This document shows, in pieces, positions 39,794 to 46,300 of a stretch of 46,300 nt of DNA. The first letter of the stretch is position 1. Every line of letters starts with the position of its first letter. The notes below the pieces were generated by a model. That model worked only from the letters and a program-made list of their open reading frames with translations. It ran no database searches and was not told where the DNA came from. The translations under genes were made by a program, and so were the position numbers. Source of the stretch: a bacterium UBP2_UBA2255 (lineage in GTDB: Bacteria; Edwardsbacteria; AC1; EtOH8); assembly GCA_002347565.1 (NCBI GenBank), contig DDXR01000003.1:54720-101019 (forward strand). Direction: 5' to 3'.

Positions 39794-42022
39794 GTGAACC
39801 CCGACACCGACAGCCGGGCCAAGGAAACCAACCTCTATGAGGTCGTCGACCTGCTGTGGCGGCGCAAGCACCTGATCGCCATCTGCCTGGCGGCAGTCGC
39901 GGCGCCCATCGCCGTCACCAATGTCACTGCGCCGGCGGTCTACGAGAGCCAGGCCACGCTGATCTTCGAGCGCACCCAGGATCCGCTGCCGTCGTTTTCG
40001 ATGACCCAGCCGTTCTACTGGGACAAGAGCTACCTGGTCAACCAGATCGAGGAGATCAAGTCGCGCAGCCTGGCCGCCGAGGTGGCGGCCAAGCTCGATT
40101 CCGGCACCCGCTCGGCGCTGCTGCGGGGCCGCGGGGCGGGGTACACCGACGAGCAGCGGCTGGATGCCCTGACGGAGATCATCCGCGGCAGCATTGCGGC
40201 CGATCCGGTGCGCGACTCCGACATCTTCAAGGTCCGTGCCACCGGGCCGACGCCGGAAGCGTCGGCGGGGACCGCCAATCTGGTCGCCCAGGTGATCATC
40301 GAGCGCAACGCCATGATCAAGCGGCAGCAGGCGGCCAGCACCCGGCATTTCATCGAGGCCCAGCTGCCCATGGTGGAGCAGCAGTTGGGCCGTACGGAGG
40401 AGTCGCTCAAGCGCTTCAAATCGTCCAACCAGGTGGTGTCGCTGTCGGACGAGGCCCGCGAGATCCTGTCCCGGGTGACCGGGGCCGAGAACCAGTATAC
40501 GGTGGCCGCCACCGACCGGCAGGGGCTGGAGCAGAAACTGGCGGCCATCACGGACCAAGTCAGGGCCCAGGGAGGCAACGCCGGGGTGGAGATCACGTCC
40601 GGATCGCTGGCCGACGGCATGCGCCGGAACCTGGTCGACCTGGAGATGCAGGCCACCCAACTGGCGGTCAAGGGCTACGGCCCGGACCACCCCCAGATGC
40701 TGACGCTGATCGCCCAGATCGAGTCGACCAAGCGCAAGCTGTCCGAGGAACTGGCCAAGATCAACCGCAGTTCCAGCCTGACGCCGATGCCGCAGATGGA
40801 AAACCTGCTGGCCCAGATCCCCCCCCTGCAGATCGACTTGGTGACGGCCCGGTCCCGCGAGGTGGCGCTCAAGGCGATTCTGACCGGGTACGAGGCCGAA
40901 CTGGCCACGCTTCCGGTCAAGGAGCTCCAGCTGGCGCGCCTGCTGCGGGCCAAGGAGGTCAACGAGAACATCTACAAGCTGCTGCTGGAGAAAAACGAGG
41001 AGGCCAAGATCACGGAGGCCGGCAAGATCGGCAACATCCGGATCATCGACCAGGCCCGGCCGCCCCGGTCGCCGATCAGGCCCCGCAAGGCGCTGAACCT
41101 GGTGATCGGCCTGATGGCCGGGCTGGGACTGGGGGTGGGGCTGGCTTTCTTCCTGGACTCGCTGGACAATTCGATCAAGTCGGCCGAGGAGATCGAGCAC
41201 GGCTTCGGCCTGCCGGTGCTGGGGCTGATACCGGCCATCCACGCCGAGGAACTGCGCCGCCGCCGCAACGGGATCGACGAGGTCGAGCAGATCGCCTCGA
41301 CACTGGTGACACGGTTCGCCCCCCGCTCCCCGATCTCGGAGGCCTACCGCGCCCTGCGTACCAACATCCAGTTCCTGAGGATCGACGAGCCGCTCAAGAC
41401 GCTGGTGATCAGCTCGCCGGGCCCGTCCGAAGGCAAGTCGACCACCGTGGCCAACCTGGCCATCACCACCGCCGTCGCCGGCGCCCGCACATTGCTGGTG
41501 GACGCCGACCTGCGACGCCCGGTGGTCCACTCCCTGTTCGGCCTCGATCGCGAGCCCGGCATGATCAACATGCTGGTGGAAAAGCTGCCGCTGGACTCCG
41601 TGATCAGGCCCTCGGGCATCGAGAACCTGTCCATCCTCCCGGCGGGAGCCATCCCGCCCAACCCGTCGGAGCTGCTGGGATCGCAGAAAATGCGGGACCT
41701 CGTCAAGGTCCTGGCCGGGCGCTTCGACCTGGTGCTGTTCGACAGCCCGCCGGTGATCACGGTCACCGACACCGCGGTGCTGGGCAGCCAGGTCGAGGGG
41801 GTGGTGCTGGTGGCCCTGGCGCACGGAACCGACCGGCGGGCATTCGCCCGGGCCCAGACCCTGCTGGCCAACGTCAAGGCCAACGTGGCGGGCGCGGTCC
41901 TCAATCGCATCAAGTTCGGCGGGCTGTCCGGCAGCTACTCGTACCATTACCATTACTACTACTACGACGGCGACGACCGGAAAGCCAAGCGCCGCCGGCG
42001 CTGGTGGGACGTGTTCAGATAG
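39794..42022 (+). CDS. Wzc-like polysaccharide co-polymerase and BY-type tyrosine kinase, copy 2
   Basis: The 742-residue protein starts at GTG, after GCGGAGCAAC. It has the same architecture as copy 1: membrane helix near residue 30, coiled-coil periplasmic domain, second helix at about 437-455 (NLVIGLMAGLGLGVGLAFFL), then the kinase domain with SSPGPSEGKSTTVANLA, LLVDADLRRP and DLVLFDSPP, and a Tyr/His-rich end (YSYHYHYYYYDGDDRK). The 35-base run at 41654-41688 is identical to 36940-36974, consistent with an old duplication with local conservation. The two copies have identical lengths, but low identity in the periplasmic half. Confidence 0.92.
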   Translation: MNPDTDSRAKETNLYEVVDLLWRRKHLIAICLAAVAAPIAVTNVTAPAVYESQATLIFERTQDPLPSFSMTQPFYWDKSYLVNQIEEIKSRSLAAEVAAKLDSGTRSALLRGRGAGYTDEQRLDALTEIIRGSIAADPVRDSDIFKVRATGPTPEASAGTANLVAQVIIERNAMIKRQQAASTRHFIEAQLPMVEQQLGRTEESLKRFKSSNQVVSLSDEAREILSRVTGAENQYTVAATDRQGLEQKLAAITDQVRAQGGNAGVEITSGSLADGMRRNLVDLEMQATQLAVKGYGPDHPQMLTLIAQIESTKRKLSEELAKINRSSSLTPMPQMENLLAQIPPLQIDLVTARSREVALKAILTGYEAELATLPVKELQLARLLRAKEVNENIYKLLLEKNEEAKITEAGKIGNIRIIDQARPPRSPIRPRKALNLVIGLMAGLGLGVGLAFFLDSLDNSIKSAEEIEHGFGLPVLGLIPAIHAEELRRRRNGIDEVEQIASTLVTRFAPRSPISEAYRALRTNIQFLRIDEPLKTLVISSPGPSEGKSTTVANLAITTAVAGARTLLVDADLRRPVVHSLFGLDREPGMINMLVEKLPLDSVIRPSGIENLSILPAGAIPPNPSELLGSQKMRDLVKVLAGRFDLVLFDSPPVITVTDTAVLGSQVEGVVLVALAHGTDRRAFARAQTLLANVKANVAGAVLNRIKFGGLSGSYSYHYHYYYYDGDDRKAKRRRRWWDVFR

Positions 42023-42050
42023 CCGCAAACGGGAGGGAGCCAGCACCGCC

Positions 42051-43058
42051 ATGCCAGACCTATCCGTCGCCATCGCCGGCTGCGGCCAGTGGGGCAGCAA
42101 CCATGTCCGAACATTCGGCAACCTGCCCGGGGTCCGGGTCAAGTATCTTGTCGACGCCGATCCCGGACGGCTGGCCCGCGCCCAGCAGATCGTCCGCCCG
42201 GCGACGGCCACCGCGGATTTCGCCGCCGCCCTGGATGATCCCGAGGTCGCCGCCGCGGTCATCGCCACCAATTCCGAATCGCACCACGCGCTGGCCAGGC
42301 AGGCGCTGCTGGCCGGAAAGCACGTGCTGGTGGAGAAGCCGCTGGCCCTGAATGTGCGCGACGCCGAGGACCTGGTCGAGACCGCGGCCAAGCATGACCG
42401 GGTGCTGATGGTCGGCCACCTGCTGCTGTACCATCCGGCAGTGCGCTACCTCAAGGGCCTGATCGATTCGGGCGACCTGGGCCAGGTGCTCTACCTGTAC
42501 TCGATGCGCGTCAACCTCGGCGCCATCCGCAGGAACGAGAACGCGCTGTGGAGCCTGGCCCCGCACGACATCTCGGTGATGCTCTACCTGCTGGGGAAGA
42601 ACCCCGAGCGGGCGATGGCCAACGGCAAATGCTACCTGCAGAGGGGCATCGAGGACGTGGTGTTCTTCCTGCTCGATTTCCCCGGCGGCCAGATGGCTCA
42701 GGCCCAGGTGTCCTGGCTGGACCCCCACAAGATCCGCAAGTTCACCGTGGTCGGCACCAGGAAGATGGCGGCCTTCGACGACATGGAGGCCACCGAGAAG
42801 ATCAAGGTCTACAACAAGGGGGTCAACGAGGAGATCCGCTACGGCAGCTACGACGAGGTGCTGACGCTGCGCGAAGGGGACATCAACATTCCCTACTTCA
42901 AGATGACCGAGCCGCTCAAGGTCGAGGCCGCCCACTTCGTCGAGTGCGTCCGCGAGGGCAAGCGGCCGCTGTCCGACGGGCAGAACGGGCTGGACGTGGT
43001 GCGGATCCTGGAGGCGGTGACCGGTTCGTTGAAAACCGGCCAGCCGGCCGTCCTCTGA
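42051..43058 (+). CDS. Gfo/Idh/MocA-family NAD(P)-dependent sugar dehydrogenase
   Basis: The 335-residue protein begins with a Rossmann nucleotide-binding motif (IAGCGQWGSNHVRTFGNLPG) and has the EKPLALNVRDAEDLVE motif with the catalytic-type Lys-Pro pair near residue 97. The C-terminal part follows the family fold. It is closest to WlbA-type UDP-sugar oxidases that act in surface-polysaccharide synthesis, inferred from the KPxA context and its position after two Wzc-like genes. The exact substrate is unknown. Confidence 0.85.
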   Translation: MPDLSVAIAGCGQWGSNHVRTFGNLPGVRVKYLVDADPGRLARAQQIVRPATATADFAAALDDPEVAAAVIATNSESHHALARQALLAGKHVLVEKPLALNVRDAEDLVETAAKHDRVLMVGHLLLYHPAVRYLKGLIDSGDLGQVLYLYSMRVNLGAIRRNENALWSLAPHDISVMLYLLGKNPERAMANGKCYLQRGIEDVVFFLLDFPGGQMAQAQVSWLDPHKIRKFTVVGTRKMAAFDDMEATEKIKVYNKGVNEEIRYGSYDEVLTLREGDINIPYFKMTEPLKVEAAHFVECVREGKRPLSDGQNGLDVVRILEAVTGSLKTGQPAVL

Positions 43059-43113
43059 CGGCCGGCCCAAAGCGGAGAGGCGGGGGCACGGCGCGCCATG
43101 CCCCCGCGCTGTC

Positions 43114-44340
43114 ATGTTGACCGCGCTGCTGATCTTTATCGGCTCCTACGCCCTGATAGCGTTCCAGTCGCTGCCCCGGCTCCACATCACCCGGCCGGCG
43201 GGCGCCCTGCTGGGCGCGGTGGCCATGGTCGTCTTCGGCGTACTGACGCCGGGCGAAGCCTACCGGGCGGTGGACTGGAACACCATCGTGTTCCTGCTGG
43301 GGGCGATGATCATCGTTGCCTACCTTGAAATCTCGGGTTTCTTTGCCTGGCTGCGGGCGGCCGTCTTGCGCCGCGCCAAGACGCCCCGCCAGCTGCTGGC
43401 GCTGGTGGTGGCCTGCGCCGGCACCATGTCCGCGGTGTTCATGAATGACACCGTCTGCCTGCTGCTGGCTCCGGTGGTCTTGCGGCTGACCGAAGACTTG
43501 AAGCTGCCGCCGGTGCCGTTCCTGATCGCCCTTGCGGCCTCGTCCAATGTCGGCAGCGCCTGCACCATTATCGGCAACCCCCAGAACATGCTGATCGCCG
43601 TCCACTCCGGGATATCCTTCACCTCGTTTGTGGCGGCGCTGTGGCCGGTTTCGCTGGCCGGGCTGGTCGTAGTCTATGCCGCGGTGCGCTGGCTCTACCG
43701 GCGAGATCTTTCCGGCAGACAGTTCGATCCGGCGCCGACGCTCAATCCCCCCCGTATCCGCAGCGGCATGTTCATCGCAGCAGCCGCGACGGTTGCGTTG
43801 TTTCTGTTCTTGCTGATCCTTGACTATCCGCCGCCGTTGGCGGCCGCCGGCTGCGCCGCATTGCTGATCCTGGCCGGCGCCCGCCGGCCCCGGGCCGCCC
43901 TGCAGAAGGTTGACTGGGAGCTGCTGCTGTTCTTCGCCGGTCTTTTCGTGATCACCGGCGGAGTGGAGCAATCCGGCCTGATGCGCGGAGTGTTCGGCCA
44001 CTTCCAGCAATTCTTCACCGGACCGAAGCTGGAACGACTGGCCTGGCTGTCGGAATTTACCGCTGCCGTCTCCAACCTGGCCAGCAACGTGCCGGCGGTG
44101 ATGCTGTTCCTGAAGCTGATCCCCCGTTTGGACGAGCCCAGGACCTACTGGCTGGCGCTGGCCATGTCGTCGACCCTGGCCGGCAACCTGACGGTGATCG
44201 GCTCGGTGGCCAATATCATCGTCTTCGAACGGGCGCGAGGCACGGTCGCTGTCGGGTTCCGGGAGTACCTGCGGGTGGGATTCTTCATCACCGTAGCGAC
44301 GATGCTGATTGGGATCGGCGTGCTGGCGCTCCAGCGTTGA
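43114..44340 (+). CDS. ArsB/SLC13-like anion transporter
   Basis: The 408-residue polytopic protein has about 11 hydrophobic segments. Motifs of the citrate transporter/ArsB superfamily are present: AVDWNTIVFLLGAMIIVAYL, FMNDTVCLLLAPVVLRLTED, and ASSNVGSACTIIGNPQNMLI in the first half, with a related repeat NLASNVPAVMLFLKLIPRLD and STLAGNLTVIGSVANIIVFE in the second. Inverted-topology duplication is characteristic. It could move citrate, other dicarboxylates or arsenite; YbiR-like proteins of this length are uncharacterised. It lies 55 bp after the sugar dehydrogenase. Confidence 0.82.
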   Translation: MLTALLIFIGSYALIAFQSLPRLHITRPAGALLGAVAMVVFGVLTPGEAYRAVDWNTIVFLLGAMIIVAYLEISGFFAWLRAAVLRRAKTPRQLLALVVACAGTMSAVFMNDTVCLLLAPVVLRLTEDLKLPPVPFLIALAASSNVGSACTIIGNPQNMLIAVHSGISFTSFVAALWPVSLAGLVVVYAAVRWLYRRDLSGRQFDPAPTLNPPRIRSGMFIAAAATVALFLFLLILDYPPPLAAAGCAALLILAGARRPRAALQKVDWELLLFFAGLFVITGGVEQSGLMRGVFGHFQQFFTGPKLERLAWLSEFTAAVSNLASNVPAVMLFLKLIPRLDEPRTYWLALAMSSTLAGNLTVIGSVANIIVFERARGTVAVGFREYLRVGFFITVATMLIGIGVLALQR

Positions 44341-44358
44341 CGCATTGTTCTCGGGTGC

Positions 44359-44388
44359 AAAAAACCGCTTGACAACGAGCGGCTTTTT
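44359..44388 (+). terminator. Terminator-like hairpin overlapping the next promoter
   Basis: CCGCT (44365-44369) pairs with AGCGG (44378-44382), flanked by A6 on the left and a T5 run at 44384-44388 that can extend the stem after one unpaired C. It is 25 bases after the transporter stop. The stem is short, so termination is probably partial. Confidence 0.5.
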
Positions 44389-44398
44389 ACGATATAAT
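44369..44398 (+). promoter_or_regulatory. Consensus sigma70 promoter
   Basis: Perfect TTGACA (44369-44374) and perfect TATAAT (44393-44398) are 18 bases apart, 39 bases before the start at 44437. The -35 box lies in the loop side of the terminator-like hairpin. Confidence 0.85.
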
Positions 44399-44436
44399 GG
44401 CTTTGTAAAACAAAGAACTTTAAAAAGGACATCACC

Positions 44437-45057
44437 ATGGATCGAATAGACGCCCAACAGGAGCTGGCCTTCATCCGGAAGGTCATCCAGGACAGCCGGC
44501 GGGTGGCGGTGGACAACGGCGTGGACTACATCGTCTGGGGCGTGCTGGTCTCGCTGGGGATGTTCGCCACCATCGGCCTCGAGCTGCTGCGGGTGACCGG
44601 GGCCGCCTACCTGCTGCTGTGGATCGCCGTGATGGGCGGGGGCTGGGTGTTCTCGCTGGTCCGTCACCTGCGGGAACGGTCGACCGAGCGGGTGCGCACC
44701 ATGGCCGGCGCCATCCTCAACGCGCTGTGGCTGGCCTGCGGCATCGTGATCATGATCCTGATCTTCATCGGCGGTCCGATGCTGCGGCAGAGCCCCAGCC
44801 CGGCCATCGCGGCGGTGCTGGGCATCGGGTTTCTGGTGTCCGGCGTGCTGCTGGACTTCGTGTACTTCAAGGTCTCCGCGGCCTGCTGGTGGGCGGGGTC
44901 GGCGGCGATGTTCTACCTGGAAAGCCCCTGGGCCCGACCGGTGCACCCGCGCCTCCACGCCGACATGCTGCTGTTCGCCGTGATGATGATCCTGTTCCAG
45001 GTGGTCCCCGGCATCATCCTCTACCGCCGTTGGCGGAACGAGGTGGCGGGGGGCTGA
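44437..45057 (+). CDS. Small multi-pass membrane protein paired with a winged-helix regulator
   Basis: The 206-residue protein starts ATG after AAAAAGGACATCACC. It has about six hydrophobic segments from residue 28 on (VDYIVWGVLVSLGMFATIGL first). I recognise no enzyme motif. This type of membrane protein is often followed by a small winged-helix regulator, as here (1-bp gap), which suggests that the regulator controls it. A membrane-stress or sensory role is possible but not shown. Confidence 0.6.
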   Translation: MDRIDAQQELAFIRKVIQDSRRVAVDNGVDYIVWGVLVSLGMFATIGLELLRVTGAAYLLLWIAVMGGGWVFSLVRHLRERSTERVRTMAGAILNALWLACGIVIMILIFIGGPMLRQSPSPAIAAVLGIGFLVSGVLLDFVYFKVSAACWWAGSAAMFYLESPWARPVHPRLHADMLLFAVMMILFQVVPGIILYRRWRNEVAGG

Positions 45058-45058
45058 G

Positions 45059-45358
45059 ATGGCGGACTACGACCACACCCTGCTGGACGACGTCATCCAC
45101 TCGCGCATCCGGCTGGCCATCATGGCCGTGCTGATCGCGGTGGACCAGGCGGAGTTCACCTTCCTCAAGGAGAAGGTGAACGCCACCGACGGCAACCTGT
45201 CGGTCCATCTCAAGAAGCTGGACGAGGCGGGCTACGTGTCGGTCCAGAAGCGATTCGTCGACCGCAAGCCGCTGTCGTCCTACAGGCTGACGGCCAGGGG
45301 CCGCCGGGCATTCGAGTCGTACGTCGAGCGGCTGGAGAGTCTCATCGGCAAGCAATGA
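45059..45358 (+). CDS. Winged-helix transcriptional regulator (HTH_34-type, MarR/ArsR-like)
   Basis: The 99-residue protein consists of one winged helix: LDDVIHSRIRLAIMAVLIAV at the start, then FTFLKEKVNATDGNLSVHLK as the recognition helix region, and YVSVQKRFVDRKPLSSYRLT as the wing. This is the usual pattern of stand-alone HTH_34 proteins, which bind DNA as dimers. It has no visible ligand domain. The 1-bp distance to the membrane gene and the shared consensus promoter suggest one operon with possible self-regulation. Confidence 0.87.
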   Translation: MADYDHTLLDDVIHSRIRLAIMAVLIAVDQAEFTFLKEKVNATDGNLSVHLKKLDEAGYVSVQKRFVDRKPLSSYRLTARGRRAFESYVERLESLIGKQ

Positions 45359-45396
45359 GCCTTGGTAACATCCAACGAACATGCAGGGAGAACGAG

Positions 45397-46275
45397 ATGG
45401 AACGCCCGAGATACCGACGTTATGCGCATTGCAAAATGTCCAACGTATCGCTCTCGCTGCTGGCTGCACCGCTGTTGCTCGTCGGTTTCACGGGCTGCGC
45501 ACATACCCTTAAAGGTAAGAAAACCGAGTGGGTCGGCGCACAGCGGCTGGAGTACCTGTCGCAGGGCGAGGGCTCGCCGACGGTGGTCTTCAACTCCAAC
45601 ACCGATATGGATTCCTGGGGCCAGGTCCTGCCCGAGGTGGCCAAGGTCACCCGGGTCTTCGCCGACAGCCGCCCCGGGCACGGCGGCAGCAAGCCGCAGA
45701 TGGGGCGGAATACCGGTAAACGGGTGGTGGAGCGCCTTCATAAACTGCTGGCGGAGACCGGCCAGCGGCCGCCCTACGTGCTGGTGGCCCACTCCTACAG
45801 CGGACTGTTCGCCAACCTCTACGCCCGCACCTATCCGGACGAAGTGGCGGGCGTGGTCTTCGTCGACGCCTCGCACCCCGGCCAGGAGAACTGGTGGCAC
45901 AAGCACCTGCCCGTCCAGAGCTTCATCGCCAACGTGATCGCCGTAAAGACCTTCAATTACGAGCTCTTCGATTTCGACGTGGTCGCCGATGATATCAAGG
46001 CGGCCGGGCCGTTTCCCGACGTCCCCGTCGCGGTGATCACCGCTGGAAAGAGATGGATCCTTGACACCAAGTCGTGGCGCGAGCAGTGGATGGTCTTCCA
46101 GCAGGACCTGGCGGCACTGTCGCCCCAGGGCACGCAGGTGGTCGCGGATAAAAGCGGCCACGTCGTTCAGCTGCAGCAGCCCGAGGTCATCATCGACGCC
46201 ATCCGCCAGATCGTCGAGGGGTGCCGGACGGTCCGGGCGGACGATTCCACCAGGGTTCCGGCCGTACCCGAATAG
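45397..46275 (+). CDS. Exported alpha/beta hydrolase
   Basis: The 292-residue protein starts at ATG 45397 after AGGGAGAACGAG; a start at 45355 overlaps the previous gene. A hydrophobic segment (about 18-33) ends in GFTGCAHT, a possible lipoprotein site. The hydrolase fold follows: SPTVVFNSNTDMDSWGQVLP, the nucleophile elbow AHSYSG (Ser133), FVDASHPGQE, and C-terminal KSGHVVQLQQPEVI with the catalytic His. The Gly usually preceding the elbow is Ala. Substrate is unknown; esterase-like activity is a guess. Confidence 0.82.
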   Translation: MERPRYRRYAHCKMSNVSLSLLAAPLLLVGFTGCAHTLKGKKTEWVGAQRLEYLSQGEGSPTVVFNSNTDMDSWGQVLPEVAKVTRVFADSRPGHGGSKPQMGRNTGKRVVERLHKLLAETGQRPPYVLVAHSYSGLFANLYARTYPDEVAGVVFVDASHPGQENWWHKHLPVQSFIANVIAVKTFNYELFDFDVVADDIKAAGPFPDVPVAVITAGKRWILDTKSWREQWMVFQQDLAALSPQGTQVVADKSGHVVQLQQPEVIIDAIRQIVEGCRTVRADDSTRVPAVPE

Positions 46276-46300
46276 CAACCGTGCAAGCGCCGGTGATGCG

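Noticed and set aside
39698..42391. 897-codon open frame on the - strand across 39698-42391
   Set aside because: It lies opposite the Wzc-like copy 2 gene, which has clear kinase motifs. The frame exists because codon bias in the real gene avoids stops on the opposite strand.

Overview
This is a GC-rich bacterial chromosome segment. The genes are closely packed and almost all lie on the + strand; only the gene at 33295-34365 is on -. No rRNA, tRNA or CRISPR array is visible. The gene content suggests a free-living anaerobe with a Gram-negative type envelope: a Hyf/Hyc-type energy-converting hydrogenase, ferredoxin-like proteins, an NAD(P)H-oxidoreductase pair, a C-terminal domain of the T9SS-sorting/FlgD-like kind, and many four-helix-bundle (S23-like) genes. 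That mix is typical of FCB-group or neighbouring candidate phyla such as Edwardsbacteria- or TA06-like lineages. The placement is inference only, since no marker gene is present.

Region 1 (1-11.3 kb) is housekeeping and mixed genes: the 3' part of a cobalamin-dependent methionine synthase, queE, a zinc-ribbon pseudopilin-like protein, a GNAT acetyltransferase, an L,D-transpeptidase, a ferredoxin-like protein, a Cdd1-like helix-hairpin-helix protein, an AT-rich membrane protein that looks foreign, a YghO-like protein, a DUF1846 protein, a GmhA-like sugar-phosphate isomerase and nadE.

Region 2 (11.3-33.0 kb) is the hydrogenase locus. A promoter overlapped by a perfect TGTGA-N6-TCACA palindrome precedes HydB/HydG-like electron-transfer genes. 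They are followed by a maturation protease and the subunits, in the order HyfD-like, HyfB-like, HyfG/HycE-like (fused 30 kDa and large subunit), HyfC-like, HyfH-like, HyfE-like, HyfF-like and HyfI-like, then a formate-dehydrogenase-like molybdopterin protein that lacks the catalytic Cys/Sec. Nearly every gene junction holds an insertion: three four-helix-bundle genes, each between its own pair of short-period inverted repeats, and several ORF-less repeats of the same style. Unrelated cargo genes also sit in junctions (a surface protein, a lipoprotein-like gene, a beta-barrel-like protein, orphan binding proteins and a cNMP-binding domain protein). None of these insertions breaks a subunit. One supplies the end of the hydrogenase large subunit, but only in the C-terminal extension that the maturation protease should remove. 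This insertion-saturated operon is the most interesting feature of the window.

Region 3 (33.3-43.1 kb) begins with a degenerate polysaccharide-deacetylase-like gene on the - strand. A strong promoter then drives an envelope-polysaccharide cluster: two copies of a very small SLBB export protein paired with a Wzc-like co-polymerase/tyrosine kinase. Between the copies lies a predicted outer-membrane protein with carboxypeptidase-regulatory-like domains and a TPR tail, paralogous to the one inside the hydrogenase locus. A Gfo/Idh/MocA sugar dehydrogenase follows.

Region 4 (43.1-46.3 kb) holds an ArsB/SLC13-like transporter, then, behind a consensus sigma70 promoter that overlaps a terminator-like hairpin, a small membrane protein with its winged-helix regulator, and an alpha/beta hydrolase.
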